Positions 38,353 to 50,399 of a DNA stretch of 64,000 nt are shown here, in pieces. Within the stretch, counting starts at the first letter, position 1. Each line of letters opens with the position of its first letter. The notes under the pieces were generated by a model. The model was given only the letters and a program-made list of their open reading frames with translations. It was not told the DNA's origin and did no database searches. This stretch comes from Myotis daubentonii (Eukaryota > Chordata > Mammalia > Chiroptera > Vespertilionidae), in the NCBI RefSeq assembly GCF_963259705.1, contig NC_081841.1:88487063-88551062 (forward strand), read 5' to 3'. The translations under genes and the position numbers were made by a program.

Positions 38353-38616
38353 TAGTGATTTTTTAAATGGTGTGTCACAAGAATTTTTAAAACATGTAAT
38401 ACCTGACTAGTCAGAGGTACTGACCTCTTTTCCCTTAGACTATCAAATTAAAAAAATGACAATAGCCAACACAACAATAGCCATCCAGTGTGAATGAATC
38501 TAAATTATACCTATTTTTTTCAGATCAGCAAAAAATATAACATAAATTTTGGTGTGTGGCAGAATTTTAGTAATTAATTTCTGTGTGCCGTGAGGTGAAA
38601 AGGGTCAAAAATCACT
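38353..38616 (+). mobile_element. Non-autonomous hAT element
   Basis: Same family as the outer element at 26,883-27,412: TAGTGATTTTTTAAATGGTG at the left, TCAAAAATCACTG at the right, with the shared block CACAACAATAGCCATCCAGT inside. It is uninterrupted and non-coding. Confidence 0.8.
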
Positions 38617-39577
38617 GTCCTAAATAATTTTTTGTGTGAAATAGGGAGTTCAAGTTATCTAACATACAGCTTTTAGCCCTAAAGATTTTGTAGAATCATA
38701 ACTCTTTAAAAAGTTATATTTTTAGAATTATAGACCTTTGTTACAAGAACACATTTAAGAACTGTTAGCTTCACTTTTTTTTATATTAAAGATAAAGGTT
38801 CAAAGGAGTTAGTATGATTTCTTCAGATTAATCTGACAATGGCAGGTACTTACTTAAAAGATGCCAGAAAAGAGAAAGAAGAGAGTTAAAATGAAAGCAC
38901 AGCCAAGTTTACAAAATGATTTTCCTAATTTTTTGAAGGCACTATAAAACATGCTCTACAAGGAAGTAGAAAGCAGTGTTTACCTTTACAGGTGGAATGG
39001 TTACCTTCATGTTTCTTCATAAAACATTGTGGGCTTTGCAAATCAGGATAAGTTAAGTACTGGCTGTTGGGGCCACAGTTGCTAGAGGCACAATAACATC
39101 CTATAATTTGATTCTTTTTTTGCTATTAATTACTTTCCAACAAGCCAATGTTAAAATCAGTCTAAAATAATGAAATGTAGAGTGATTTCCATATTCTAAT
39201 CCAAGTGAATAGTGTGAAGTTAAAAAAAATCAAACAAAAAGAGTAACTCATATAAAACCACAACTGTTCTCAGGATAAAAAACTATCCAATAAATCAAGT
39301 TGAAACCATTATTTACTCATCTAAGGTCAATAAAATGATAATGTCATAATAAATGTCTGTGGTATTTCTCTTTGTAATATGACCCTTAAAATACCATAGG
39401 CACAGGTGGCTGAAATTGTGAGTCTGTGCTGATGTAAGGCACATATCTTAAGCAGAGAAAAGTGAAATATTTTGAGAAATCCTTCAATATCAAATATCGT
39501 TTCTACCAAAACAGCTAGTTGTGTTTACAGGAATTTTCTCTTGTGAATCTGAAGAAAAGTTTTAAAAAGATACAAAT
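38617..39577. other. No gene seen; unassigned
   Basis: AT-rich sequence without recognised coding or repeats. Confidence 0.35.
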
Positions 39578-39707
39578 ACACAGTGTCCCAAAACTGTATA
39601 CACATTTTAAAGCAGATTCTATTACATTTTGAAAATAAAACATATTTTAATAAACACTGCCTTCATAATTATTCAAAGTGGGCATACGTTTTGGGGGACA
39701 CCCTGTA
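39578..39707. mobile_element. Tc/mariner-type MITE
   Basis: Inverted ends: ACACAGTGTCCCAAAACTGT with GTATACACATTTT at the left and GTTTTGGGGGACACCCTGTA at the right. About 130 bp and flanked by TA. It is a different family from the MITE at 37,745. Confidence 0.8.
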
Positions 39708-39724
39708 CATGTTAGTGCAAAGAC

Positions 39725-40055
39725 ATGGGGGAAAGCGGGGTAACAATCAGTGCCAACATGCTGTCTGGCTCCATTCTGTTCACTTCCTCATGCTTATCAT
39801 CGTTCCTATTTGCTCCCACCCTAGGATTAATCCTACTCTATTGTGAATCTAGTTCACCCCCTGCCTCCTGGGACAGGTTTTGCTCTAGGCTCCTGCCCTC
39901 AATAGACATTATCTGGCGTCAAGATCATTCTTGCCTCTGGGCCCTGTATCTACTGCTCAAGCTGTGCTTAATAAAGCACTCACTTTCTTTGGAACTGAGT
40001 TCTTAGGCTGCTTTTCCTTGGTCCCTGTCCCATGTTCTGCAGCCTACAATTTAGA
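39725..40055 (+). mobile_element. Possible solo LTR of an endogenous retrovirus
   Basis: The 3' part has an LTR-like polyadenylation region (CTTAATAAAGCACTCACTTT) and a downstream GCTGCTTTTCCTTGG stretch resembling R/U5. No internal coding is adjacent. The boundaries and class are uncertain. Confidence 0.35.
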
Positions 40056-41070
40056 TCCTATGCTATGTGTTTTCAGATCCTCAGCAAATTTCTAAAGGTG
40101 GATCTATTCTGCTCCCCTGAACCTCCCTTCTTGTAGTGAAAGACGAGAGAACACTTCTCTTACTCCCAGAGTGGAAAGTTCTCAAACTCTTTGTCTTTAT
40201 TGCCTGCACTAATTATAACCCTTTTTGCCCACATTCTGATCACATGCTAGAATCTTCTGATGTGAATTACTTTTCAGCCTCACCCTCCTTTAATTTTGTA
40301 TAGTAGTGTTCCAAGTTGACTGCTTCTGATAGTCTCATCTCTATAAAAGTAATCTAAATGTCAACTGTAAGAATTGAAGGAATCCTGGTATTGAGAACTT
40401 CCAGCAACCCTTCTGCAGATAGAGAAGGGCAACTATGGAAAATTCACTGGAGAATTAATAAGACATGAATAAAAGCAGGCAGTGACAAAGACCAGCTGAA
40501 AATAGGAAGCAGGAATCGGTAATAGTTCAGTGCCACAAGGTTTTGTTATTCCTCTGAATATTACTCTGTGGGCTTGTTGGGGGAGATTAGGCTGTGGGTA
40601 CCAGGAAAGAATTCTGACTTCAGATTGACACAGATGGCTTGAAATGTTTTAGGAAGTGAGGGTATTCGTTGTACTAGTATTGAAGTAATTGGGCCCACAA
40701 TTTAGAAGAGGAAACAGGGTCACTGCTGCAGAAACCTCTGTTATTCTATGACTTTAATGTTTCCATTATACTTTTGCTTATTAGTTGACAGAGCAGCTGA
40801 GTGAGGGTATGAAATTGAAAGGAGTCTGTGGTAAAAGAGAGAAGATGCTGAGAGGCAGGTTTCAGAGAGGATGTAACACCTTGTAATGGTCACTTTCAGT
40901 ATGACGAGGCACGAAAAAGGCAGTTCTGCGGGGGTTACATAGTTTTAAAGAACTTGAGTGCTAAAACAGATCGAATTGACGCAATGAACAGGCTGAAGGA
41001 AAACAGTACGTAAGGGGATAATGCCAATAGTAATTCTAAAAGAATGACACAGAAAAGTGGGATGGACTTG
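40056..41070. other. No gene seen; unassigned
   Basis: No recognised coding or repeat. Confidence 0.35.
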
Positions 41071-41071
41071 A

Positions 41072-41143
<72 letters not shown>

Positions 41144-41187
41144 TATGATTTTATAAAATAACCACTGTTATTTTATAAAATCATATC
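41071..41187. repeat. Perfect AT-rich palindrome plus adjacent hairpin
   Basis: 41,071-41,144 reads ATCTGA, 31 TA units, TCAGAT: a perfect 74-bp palindrome. Overlapping its right edge are 20-bp perfect inverted arms, 41,142-41,161 and 41,168-41,187, around the 6-base loop CCACTG. No transposon family is recognised. Confidence 0.93.
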
Positions 41188-42599
41188 CATGAAGTTGTTA
41201 TTTAAACAACATAATGATATGGACAAAGTTTGTAATCTGACTATGTATATGTCATGAAGAGGGTCTGATGAAAAGACCATACTTAATATTTTCCATAATA
41301 GCAGACATTGACTCATACCCTAGTTTGTCTGAGCAGGTCTATGTTGTACAGAATGCAAAAATTACTGGTTGAACTTTGTTAAGTTTCATATATACCCAAA
41401 GCAATTTTCATTAAATGTTCTTTGATGATTCTAACATAGATATGGCTTCAAATTTACAAGTCTTAATATTTTGCTAAAAACAAACCAATAAACATTGGCA
41501 GTTTATTCCTTTGGTTGCTAAACTTTATGAAATATCCTCAAAGGAATTAGCCCTGGCAGGCTCCCATGAGCACAGAAATTAAGCTAAAATTGTTAATCCA
41601 ACATCAGCCTCAGTTAGCCACTTTTGCAACACAGGACTAAAAACTTGCTTGGGGTATGAATATCAGAACGGGATCTTGGGATATTACATTTGATTTGGAA
41701 CTTGGAGGCTGAATAAGATTTTTTAAAGAGTATTTGGGAGAAGGTAGGTTCGTGGGCAGACATAGCAACACCAGAGAAGTTTCACAAATCTGAAGATACA
41801 TTCCTAGGTCTGAGAAATGCTGAGTTTCCCAAGGTGGGCTTGGAGCCAAGAATGGTGAGAATGAGATCAGAAGGACTTTAATGTAATAAAAAGGATGGAC
41901 CACTGGAAACGCATTGAGCAGAGGGACAACATATTAGAGCTGAAACTCTGAAGCTCAGTCAGGCAGGTGAAAGGGACACTGATGAACTTGAAGGCATGGA
42001 AACCAGTTAGGATCTTACTCTAATAATCCAGATAAAAAATTATATGTATCTGGACTAAGGGAAAGTTATGTAAAGAATCTTTAAAATTTAGAGCCACTTC
42101 CACCACTACCAGACCCATTTCTATCTTTCTCATTCTTTTCTGGGGAGTGAGTGCATTTTTCATATATTTTTCCTTTCTGATTTTTAAATGAAAGTTCTTC
42201 CCCTCTTTTTCATTCTATCGCTACTGATCCATAGGATTACACTGAGAATTCAGTAAAAGAGCACATTTGAACACATATATAGCATCATATATGTACTATA
42301 ATACATGCATTTCTACATTTATAACATATTTAATATTTCATCTTATAGTGAAATAATTTTCACTTTATAATATTTAAGGTTGTTTTTTAAGCAGATATCT
42401 CCCAAAGAATAACCCTATTCCAATTTTTCTCATGATCCATATCCAATTTACCAATTACTCACTTGTATATTTCCACTTAATGTCTGTTGGTTCTTTAAAT
42501 CAGCTTGAATGAAATGGAATTTATGTGGTTCCTTCTCTTGAATTTCCTAGAACTGTGAATGGTTCACCCATTCTTCTAGTAAGTTGGGCTACGGGGCTT
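41188..42599. other. No gene seen; unassigned
   Basis: The minus-strand frame at 41,637-41,903 has no family similarity. 41,940-42,060 resembles an old interspersed repeat also suggested at 47,640-47,940. Confidence 0.35.
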
Positions 42600-43200
42600 G
42601 GCTTCCTAACTGCAAATTCCTCACACGACTGTCCTCCTTTCCAGTCCTCCTGCCACCATCCTTTGTAGGCCTCAAAAATCTCTCTTAGGAACTATGTCCC
42701 AATCACTAACTGTTCCATGTGCTGCTGCCTCTTGTGCCATAATACGAAACTTCCAACACTGGAGTGCTCCACATATCATTCCTCTGCTCAACAACCTCCT
42801 ATTGCATAGCAGGTTGCAACCTGTTTTTCTAGTCACATTTCCTGCTTCTTAACTTCACATAGTCTGTACTCAAAGCAAAGTGGATACTTTTCTCTCTTAA
42901 TATACCTCAAGTTTTCCTGAGTTTGAACAAGCTCTTTACAAGGTTCAGTTTGAACATCATCACCTTTGTGAAGCTAATTTTTGGATATCCTTTTCTTCAT
43001 TACTAGTGTCTGTCACCATTAAAACACCATAGCACTTGAATCCCTCCTCTTTGTGCCTCTTTAATGTACATTATTATAATTCTTATCATCAAATATTTAC
43101 AAGATTTTAAACTTCTTGTGGGCAGAGCACGAGTTGTTCATAATTGATTCCCACACAGAGCCTGGCACCCAGGAGCCATTCAATCAACCTGAGATTGATT
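42600..43200 (+). repeat. L2 3'-end remnant, sense
   Basis: L2-like order: a TCTGCTCAACAACCTCCTAT block, ATCATCACCTTTGTGAAGCT, then TTGTGGGCAGAGCACGAGTT and ACACAGAGCCTGGCACCCAG. Confidence 0.7.
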
Positions 43201-44129
43201 TCACTGTATTGAGCTCACCCTCCAAGCATGTATTTCCCTAGTGTGAGTACAACTGCTCACTTTTAGGTGCAACATTTGCTCATAAACCTTTGAGCCTTTC
43301 ATTGTCAACATCGCCCACCATTATATTCATCATCAACACTCATTGAATGTCTACAATGCAAGGCATGCCTAGTTTGGCAGAATTGTATGTAGTCAGCACA
43401 GATTCAATGCAATTAATTTCCACTCCAAGACTTCATTGGCAGAAATGGCCAAAGTTAGCATACTGACAATGCATTTAAATCATGAAATGAGATAGCTGTA
43501 GATACCTTTCGCATGGATGAAATTTAAATTTAGGCACTGCTATGATTCTGTTTGGAGATGGAGCTCACTTCTTGCTCACTTCTAACAGCTTCTCCATAAA
43601 GTGCAGCCTTCTTGCACTTAGGACCACTACATAGCACTTCAGTGCTCTACTTGGGGCCATTTTAAGTAGTGAAATTACCCAAAAAAACCCACAAAAATGC
43701 AAAGCATATGGCACTAAATAGGCCTCTGAAAAGGATACTTATTTATAGTATAAGAGATAAGAAATAAGGTGGAGGAGAAATTACCTTGTTTGATATTCAG
43801 TTAGGAATGTTGCCGCTTGAGTGACTTAAGTTTTCACCACTCTGCACAACTTCACAAGTGACCACTAAAGCACCTGAGTATTGATTTCAGGGTAAGCAGT
43901 ACACTTTAGAATGTAGGCAAATGCACAAATACAGAATCTGCAAATAAGGAGGATCAACTGTATAAAGGACAATTACACCAGATAGTCAAAGGTTACGTAA
44001 CATTTCAGTAGTTTTTTAGTGAGGTTGAAATAAAGTTTAAATTTCTCACCATTCTTCAGCATGCATTTTATACTAATGATGAAAAGCTGTTTATAATCTT
44101 CACATATATTTAATGATATAATCCTCTAA
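43201..44129. other. No gene seen; unassigned
   Basis: AT-rich, no recognised coding or repeat. Confidence 0.35.
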
Positions 44130-44400
44130 ACATTTGATTATATAGTTCCCTCTGCCTGGAATGCTCTATTCCTCATTAGTGCATTCTCATTCAATCATTG
44201 CAGCTCAGGCTAGCATCTCTCCACCAGGTAGTCTATCAACTGGCCTTTCCCTGACTGTATATACTCCTCTATTTTGGTACTGAGAATATTCTGCCATCTC
44301 TATGTTTAGAACTTATTAACAAGGCCCATGTTTATCCATTTTGTAGGGTGACTAGCACAATATCTGACACATAATAGGTGCCAAATATTGGGTTAATTTG
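44130..44400 (+). repeat. L2 3'-end remnant, sense
   Basis: TTCCCTCTGCCTGGAATGCT, then a CATTGCAGCTCAGGCTAGC block, then ATATCTGACACATAATAGGT. This is the canonical L2 3' order. Confidence 0.75.
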
Positions 44401-44599
44401 AACTGTATTAGAAAGAGTCTAAGAATTGATAATTTTTAAAAAGATGAGAATTTAACTTGAATATGATTGTCTGACTAAAATCCACAGACAGGATCAAATG
44501 AGCAGACCAATAGACTACCATACTGAAAGGAATTCTAGAGATGAAATAGGCAGGTTTAGGGAATAAAGACAGTCCATGGGAGAGGAATGTATAGGTGAG

Positions 44600-45120
44600 G
44601 TCTTGGAGCCACCAGAAGGCATACAATCACAGAGAATAGAAAATGTCACAGATTGGGAGAGGGGGGAAGGCATACACTCACAAAGGATAAAGAAAACTCA
44701 CAGATTACCGGGAGGAAGGAAACATACTTTCGCAGAGGATAGAGGAATGTTGCAAGGGAAGGGGAGAGTGAGAGGGGGGCACCATGTGGGTTTTGGACTT
44801 TGAAACAACAGTGACCAATTAGGACAGCACAGGGTCATAAAATGGGGAAGGGGTCCAATTAGAAGGGAGCATGAAGAGACAAAGAGCTACAAGATATGTA
44901 AACCTGAGACAAAGGGACAAGAGAGATTTTTTGGGGGGGAGTGCCCCAGGGGGCCCCCTTTGGGGATACCCTGCCCAGATGGAGTTTGTATATGCTTCCA
45001 ATAAACTTCTACATTTTTATTAAAGAAATCTGTCAGTCCACGAATTTATTCTTCATCTTTGTCGGACTAGGACTCATGAGAAGATGTATGCAACCCGAAC
45101 CCCACGTTTCAATAGTCCAG
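44600..45120 (+). mobile_element. Possible ERV LTR with tandemly repeated U3
   Basis: The 5' part repeats a roughly 50-bp unit around CACAGATTGGGAGAGG / CACAGATTACCGGGAGGAAG. The 3' part has GCTTCCAATAAACTTCTACA (AATAAA signal) followed by an R/U5-like stretch ending near CCCGAACCCCACGTTTC. Repeated U3 enhancer-like units followed by a poly(A) signal suggest an LTR. No internal coding is adjacent. Confidence 0.45.
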
Positions 45121-46254
45121 TCTTCTTGTAAATAAAAATACTTTCTTCCCATGTGTTTTCTGTCTCTCTGATGCCTCAAAGTTCTAATAAACACTTGTTA
45201 CCAGGTTAAAAAGAAAACTAGGACTGCTTTTAATAAGTTTAAGTGAAAGATGGTACAAAGAGGAACAAAAAAATTCATTGATTTAAGAAAGACTTTGTGT
45301 GCTCAAGTACTGAGTGGAGGAAATGGCTTAAGATTTATCATATAACACAAATTGAATGATTCAGCAGCATGCAGCAATTATTTAAAAAGATAACATTATG
45401 CTGGAGTATATTAATAGCAGTATGACTAGCTTTTTATGGATAGTAATCTTTCTCCCATATTTGGCAATAATCAAGCCTTTCCTAAAGTATTTATAAGAGT
45501 TGTAGAGAAATTGGAGCTCTTTCAAAGATCAACAAAAATGAAAATAAGACTATTAAAAATGAATAATAAGACTATTAGAAAAGATGAAAGGGACTCGGGG
45601 ACTCCAAGGGGGTCATAGAACAGTAAGGAGGATCATGAATTAAAACTTGTCATCAAGCCCAACCTAATACTTGGCACCAGGCTCAATAAATAACTCGATT
45701 AATTGAAGTACTGATGTTGAGGCTCAAAGGAGAGATTTTTGGTTCTGCATTAATATAGTGGCCAAAACTGCATGAAATAGATTAAAATTATATAAATAGA
45801 TTAAAGGTTATTTGAAGGAGAATCTAATGGTATCAAGTGACTAAATACTGGAACAAACTTCAGTGAGGGATCTTGAAGTATTTCTTCATACTTATTAGGC
45901 TCATTTAGATGACACTGCTCTGAATGACTTAACTAAGCCCAGCCGAGAAACAGAGGCTGGGCTACCTGCCCTTCTAAGCACTCTAACAGAATTATAATAC
46001 TTACTGGTAACTTACATTTGTTTCTGGTCTAGCAGTCTGTGACTATAGTTTTATTTCATCTATTTCCCCTGTGTACATCATTACTATTTTCATATTTCTC
46101 ACTTTCGCTCTCACATATATTTTCTTAGCGATGATGGTGATTATTTATTTCCTCCTTTTTATTCTGGCCTGGTAAAAGATTTGAATGAAGTTACAGAAAG
46201 GAAGAACTCTTCATTTATAAAATTGACTATATCTTTTGCATAAATAGTAACAGT
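45121..46254. other. No gene seen; unassigned
   Basis: AT-rich sequence; nothing recognised. Confidence 0.35.
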
Positions 46255-46500
46255 AATAATTATTTTTATAGTATCTATTCAGGACTTAAATGTCCCTTGC
46301 ACTAAAATGGGGATTTTATATGCTTTATCTCATTTACTCCTAACCAACATTCTCTGAGAAAGGTAATATTATATTATCTTTCATGGGTGAGGAAATTTAA
46401 TTTTTTACTATAATTCTCAGTCACAGGAATTAAAAGGCCGAGTGGTGATTCAAATACAGATCTTTCTGTGTCTAGATCATAAATTCTTCACCATTATCCT
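46255..46500 (-). repeat. MIR SINE remnant, antisense
   Basis: GCTTTATCTCATTTACTCCT start, GGTGAGGAAATTTAA core, then ATTCAAATACAGATCTTTCT. MIR order in antisense. Confidence 0.65.
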
Positions 46501-47057
46501 ATTCTGTCCTAACCTATCCTGATCTACTCTATTCTATTCATTCATTCATTCATTTTTTTTAATTCAAAAGATATTTTATTTATTGAAACACCTATTTATT
46601 GTATGCCATGATTTTTGTTGGTGTTAGAAAGGGTCCCCAAGGAATGAAAGTCTGAAATGAAGATTTGCTTGCAGGAGATGTATAAGGCATACTCTTAGGA
46701 ACAACATTTTGAAAGAAGTGAAAAAAGCAAAATTGGGCAGAGGGAAAAGGATGACTTGTAACATGGTTGCAAAAAATTCTCAGCATGACTCCGGGGAGCT
46801 CCTAAACTGGATGGCCCTTCAGAGTTGCCTCAGATTGTGGCAAGGGGTCTGAGCCTTCGTATTCTCATCTACCAGTCACACTGGGGCCTCCCCCGGGGAT
46901 GGAACCTACCTTGGTGAGGAGGATCCCCTTCAACCAAGGACAATTACAGGATAGGGACTCAACTTTGGGCTTCTCCAAGTGGGATATAATGGCATGAGAA
47001 CACATTAAGGGCACGTATACTCAAGATGCTTTTCTACCAGCGAAAAAGGGAATAAAC

Positions 47058-47283
47058 CCGTGGTCGGCAAACCGCGGCTCGCGAGCCACATGCGGCTCTT
47101 TGGCCCCTTGAGTGTGGCTCTTCCAAAAAATACCACGTGCGGGTGCGCACATACAGTGCGATTGAAACTTTGTGGCCCATGCGCAAAAGTCGGTATTTTG
47201 TGGAAGAGCCACACTCAAGGGGCCAAAGAGCCGCATGTGGCTCGCGAGCTGCGGTTTGCCGAGCCGCAGTTTGCCGACCACTG
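47058..47283. mobile_element. hAT MITE with very long inverted repeats (nhAT-like)
   Basis: The ends CCGTGGTCGGCAAACCGCGG and GCCGCAGTTTGCCGACCACTG pair, and pairing extends over about 60 bp through GCTCTTTGGCCCCTTGAGTG to GGCTCTTCC. The right arm carries an extra roughly 17-bp repeat of the tip. GC-rich and CpG-rich, no coding. Target duplication is not clear. Confidence 0.88.
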
Positions 47284-47639
47284 GAACTATCAAAATGATA
47301 TTTTTCTGTAGCAAATGGTAATATAAGAAAAAAAGAAATAAAGCTAGGGAGAAGGAATTCCAAAATGAGGGCTGGATATGAGGCAATTTAGGAAAAGCTT
47401 CATTAAGAGGGAGACATTTGAGCAAAGATTTGAAAGAGACGAAGGAAGAGATACACAAGACCAGCTAGGGAGAGAAATATTTTTGTAGAGAACAATGCCA
47501 TGCAAAAGTTTCCAAGAAGGAGCATGACTGCAATATTTGAGGAACTGTGAGGGGGAGGGATCCGACTGGCCAGTGTGGCTGGATAGCTGCCTGCAAAGGG
47601 CAGAACGATAAGAGATCAAAGCCAAAGAAATAATAGGAG

Positions 47640-47944
47640 ATAGGAGGCCAGAAAATGCAAGGGGCTCTATGACTCCTTAAGGCCATTGGCATTTATTCTA
47701 AGGGAGTTAGGATGTTAGTTGAGGGTTTTGAGCAGAGGTGTGAACGATGTGATAAATTCTAAAAGGTTTCCCTCTTATGTATGAATAACAGACTATAGGG
47801 AGACAAAGGCAAAAATAGGGTACAGTTAAGCTATTGTAATAGTCCTGGGAAGAACTGGTGATTGCTAGCACCAGGGTGATAATAAAAGAGGTGACAAGAC
47901 TTGGTTGGATTTGGAAGTTGGAGCCAAATAATTTGCTAATCAAG
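47640..47944. repeat. Unnamed old interspersed repeat
   Basis: It contains GCTATTGTAATAGTCCTGGG and related blocks that recur in mammalian genomes, as in 41,940-42,060, but I cannot name the family with confidence. Confidence 0.35.
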
Positions 47945-48110
47945 GCTCCACAATTTACTCTGTGGCCTTAAGCAAACCACTAATTTCTTAGAGCCTTAGT
48001 ATACTTTCCATAACATATGGGTCAATATACCTACTCTACTGAGTGGATTGTGAGGACTAAATATATATAGTGCTTGGCAAAGGGTCTAGAACACAATGGA
48101 TGCCCAAGGA
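47945..48110 (+). repeat. MIR SINE remnant, sense
   Basis: CTCTGTGGCCTTAAGCAAAC, then TGAGTGGATTGTGAGGACTA, then TAGTGCTTGGCAAAGGGTCT. MIR order. Confidence 0.78.
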
Positions 48111-48184
48111 ACACTACTTCTTCCCTCTCTTGCCTTTCCCCTTCATCAGTGTGTTTTTACTTTCATCACTTCACTTGGTCTTAA

Positions 48185-48615
48185 AAAAGTATGCTCTAAG
48201 AGACAAGGGCATGTGAAGACTGAGAAGCCACTAGAACAGAGGTTCTCAACCTGTGGGTCGCGACCCCTTTGGGGGTCGAATGACCCTTTCACAGGGGTCG
48301 CCTAAGACCATCGGAAAACACATATATAATTACATAGTTTTTGTGATTAATCACTATGCTTTAATTATGTTCAATTTGTAACATTGAAATTGGGGGTCAC
48401 CATAACATTAGGAACTGTATGTATTAAAGGGTCGTGGCATTAGGAAGGTTGAGAACCACTGCTCTAGAAGATGCCCGGGCTTTGGTTCCATCCCCTGTGG
48501 GGAGCATGCTGGAGGTGGCCCGATCGATGATTCTCTCTCATCATTGATGTTTCTAACTCTCTCTCTCCCTCTCCCTTCCTCTCTGCAATCATTAAAAATA
48601 AAATTTAAAAAATAT
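48185..48615 (+). mobile_element. 5'-truncated VES SINE interrupted by a hAT
   Basis: The 3' half (about 48,470-48,605) is clear: CTGTGGGGAGCATGCTGGAG, GATCGATGATTCTCTCTCA, CT-rich, then ATTAAAAATAAAATTT. A short upstream piece (ACAAGGGCATGT near 48,202) fits the SINE body left of the hAT. AAAGTATGCTCTAAG near 48,186 and AAATATGCTCTCAG near 48,609 look like its target duplication. Confidence 0.65.
48237..48461 (+). mobile_element. Non-autonomous hAT (CAGTGGTTCTCAACC family)
   Basis: Left end CAGAGGTTCTCAACCTGTGG, right end GGAAGGTTGAGAACCACTG. It has CGCGACCCCTTTGGGGGTCG just inside the left end. 8-bp flanks CACTAGAA (48229-48236) and CTCTAGAA (48462-48469) match at 7 of 8 positions. Confidence 0.93.
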
Positions 48616-48936
48616 GCTCTCAGGCAAGCATTAACTTTGATTTATAAATGAAGACATATAATGCCATTAGTTTAAATAATTTATGTAAAATTGTGCTAAA
48701 AGGTAATGAAACATCTCTGGACTTAGTCCTATTGTTACCATAGAATTGCACAGGTTGAATTTTTCCATTGCTAGTGGGAGTAGGTTCCTTACAATATCTT
48801 GATAAAAAGAATTTTCTAAGATTCGCATGGGAGAATGAGTGGAGAATTATCTGAATATAGTTATAGCTCTCGATTTGCAAAGTCCCATTTCCGTTAAACC
48901 AGTTCTGGAAAAGGTGCAGCTGGGGGTTCAGTACAG

Positions 48937-49239
48937 CTAAAAGCAAAGCCAGTGTCCAAAGTTTCCATTCCCTGGTGGAGCTGGATCTGGCACAGCACCA
49001 GGCTGATTCAAGTCCATCAGTTCGTTGTGAGCGGGGTCCACGTGACTGTGGACCACATGAGTGAATTCAGGGAGCATGCCTCCTGCAACAAGAGAGCCAG
49101 GAGCACCAGAGAGCCAAAAGCAAGAACTCCCTTTGTTTAGAAGCTCATGTATCTCGGGCTGCGCCACCTTGCAGTGGCCATACATATTCTGGCCAATGAT
49201 TAGTTCCCAGGTTTGACTGATAGGCAGGTACCTTCCCAC
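48937..49239 (-). other. Unidentified 100-codon open frame
   Basis: A minus-strand frame starting MGRYLPISQTWELIIGQNMY and ending NGNFGHWLCF is open in a region of near-average GC. A second minus frame at 48,620-48,946 overlaps its end. I do not recognise a family, signal peptide or domain. It could be a decayed retrocopy or ERV-derived coding, or chance. No promoter or splice support is visible. Confidence 0.2.
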
Positions 49240-49978
49240 ATCAAACAGACCTTACTGAGCAGGCATCTAAACTGCCTCTGTCCAGTCCCTTCCCACATCG
49301 ATTTGTGGGGAACAGACTTGGAGAATGTTAAACTGTAGCTTCCTGGCAAAGCTGTACAAATGGCCTGCCTATATTATCTGGCCTTCCCTTTACTCCTTTC
49401 CTGTTATTGATAACCAGGTTATTACAATAGTTTCACTATTACAGTGTACGTTCAAGTATATAATGAGGCTTCCTACAGGTTGATGTTTGAATTCTTCCAG
49501 ATATCTCATGAGTCTCACAAGAAGCAAAATGCCCCTACTTTCTGATGAATTTTAAAAATGTGCTCTCCAAATTTTAAATTTTAAAGGTTTCTTTTAAAGA
49601 AACATATGCTATCCCAGCTGTCTACATTGGGCAAAGCAGCCACTGACATAAGAAGAAAATTAGGAATGGAATATAACATTTCAGATACAGTCAACACTTT
49701 TGAATAATATGAATGCAATTAAACCAACTTAACATGCAAGTAAAAGAATTGTGGAAGAGTGAAACTCCCTGTAATGAGTGTAGAGTTCCAGACTTTCAAA
49801 GTCAATAGTCTCAAAAAAAGAAAAAAAAAGAAAAGAAAAAAGGCAATAGTCTCTATAATACATCGATTATTAATAAACCAGAAAAATCACAGGTTTTAAA
49901 TAAAAAACAAAATGCCAGCTGTTTCTTCTATTGATATATTTAAAGTCACATATCTACTTACATGATTTTTATATAAGA

Positions 49979-50189
49979 CTAGAGGCCTGGTGAACAGATT
50001 TGTGCACATTGAAAGGAAATTAATTAGAAGAAATATTTTAATATAGGTATTCCCTTCTCTATAATAGAAGTGTCAACCAAATTCATGATAGACAATGACA
50101 AATCAAAACACACCCATGCAATTGGCGCCAGCGAGAGCCTTTTATGTATTGTGTACGTGCAAGTCAATTTAGCCTTTTATATATATAGA
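49979..50189 (-). mobile_element. HeliBat-type Helitron, AT-rich subfamily
   Basis: Left end CTAGAGGCCTGGTGAACAGA, then TTTGTGCACA. Right end TTTTATATATATAGA before A. Unlike the others its interior is AT-rich (AGAAATATTTTAATATAGGT). No coding. Confidence 0.82.
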
Positions 50190-50399
50190 ATAAACTTGCT
50201 TAATTAGATCTGCTTTCTGATTTAGCTAAACTTTTTCCAGCCTAGTGAAGCACCCCTACTTCAATTGTTAGCAACACAGCAGTAAATATCAACATGAAGC
50301 ACATTATTATTGTAAATCACTTAGGGAGAACAAAGGGTAAAACATTTAACTGCAGTAGTTTTTGACTATATTGTGTAGGGAGAAAACCTGAGGTCATTT

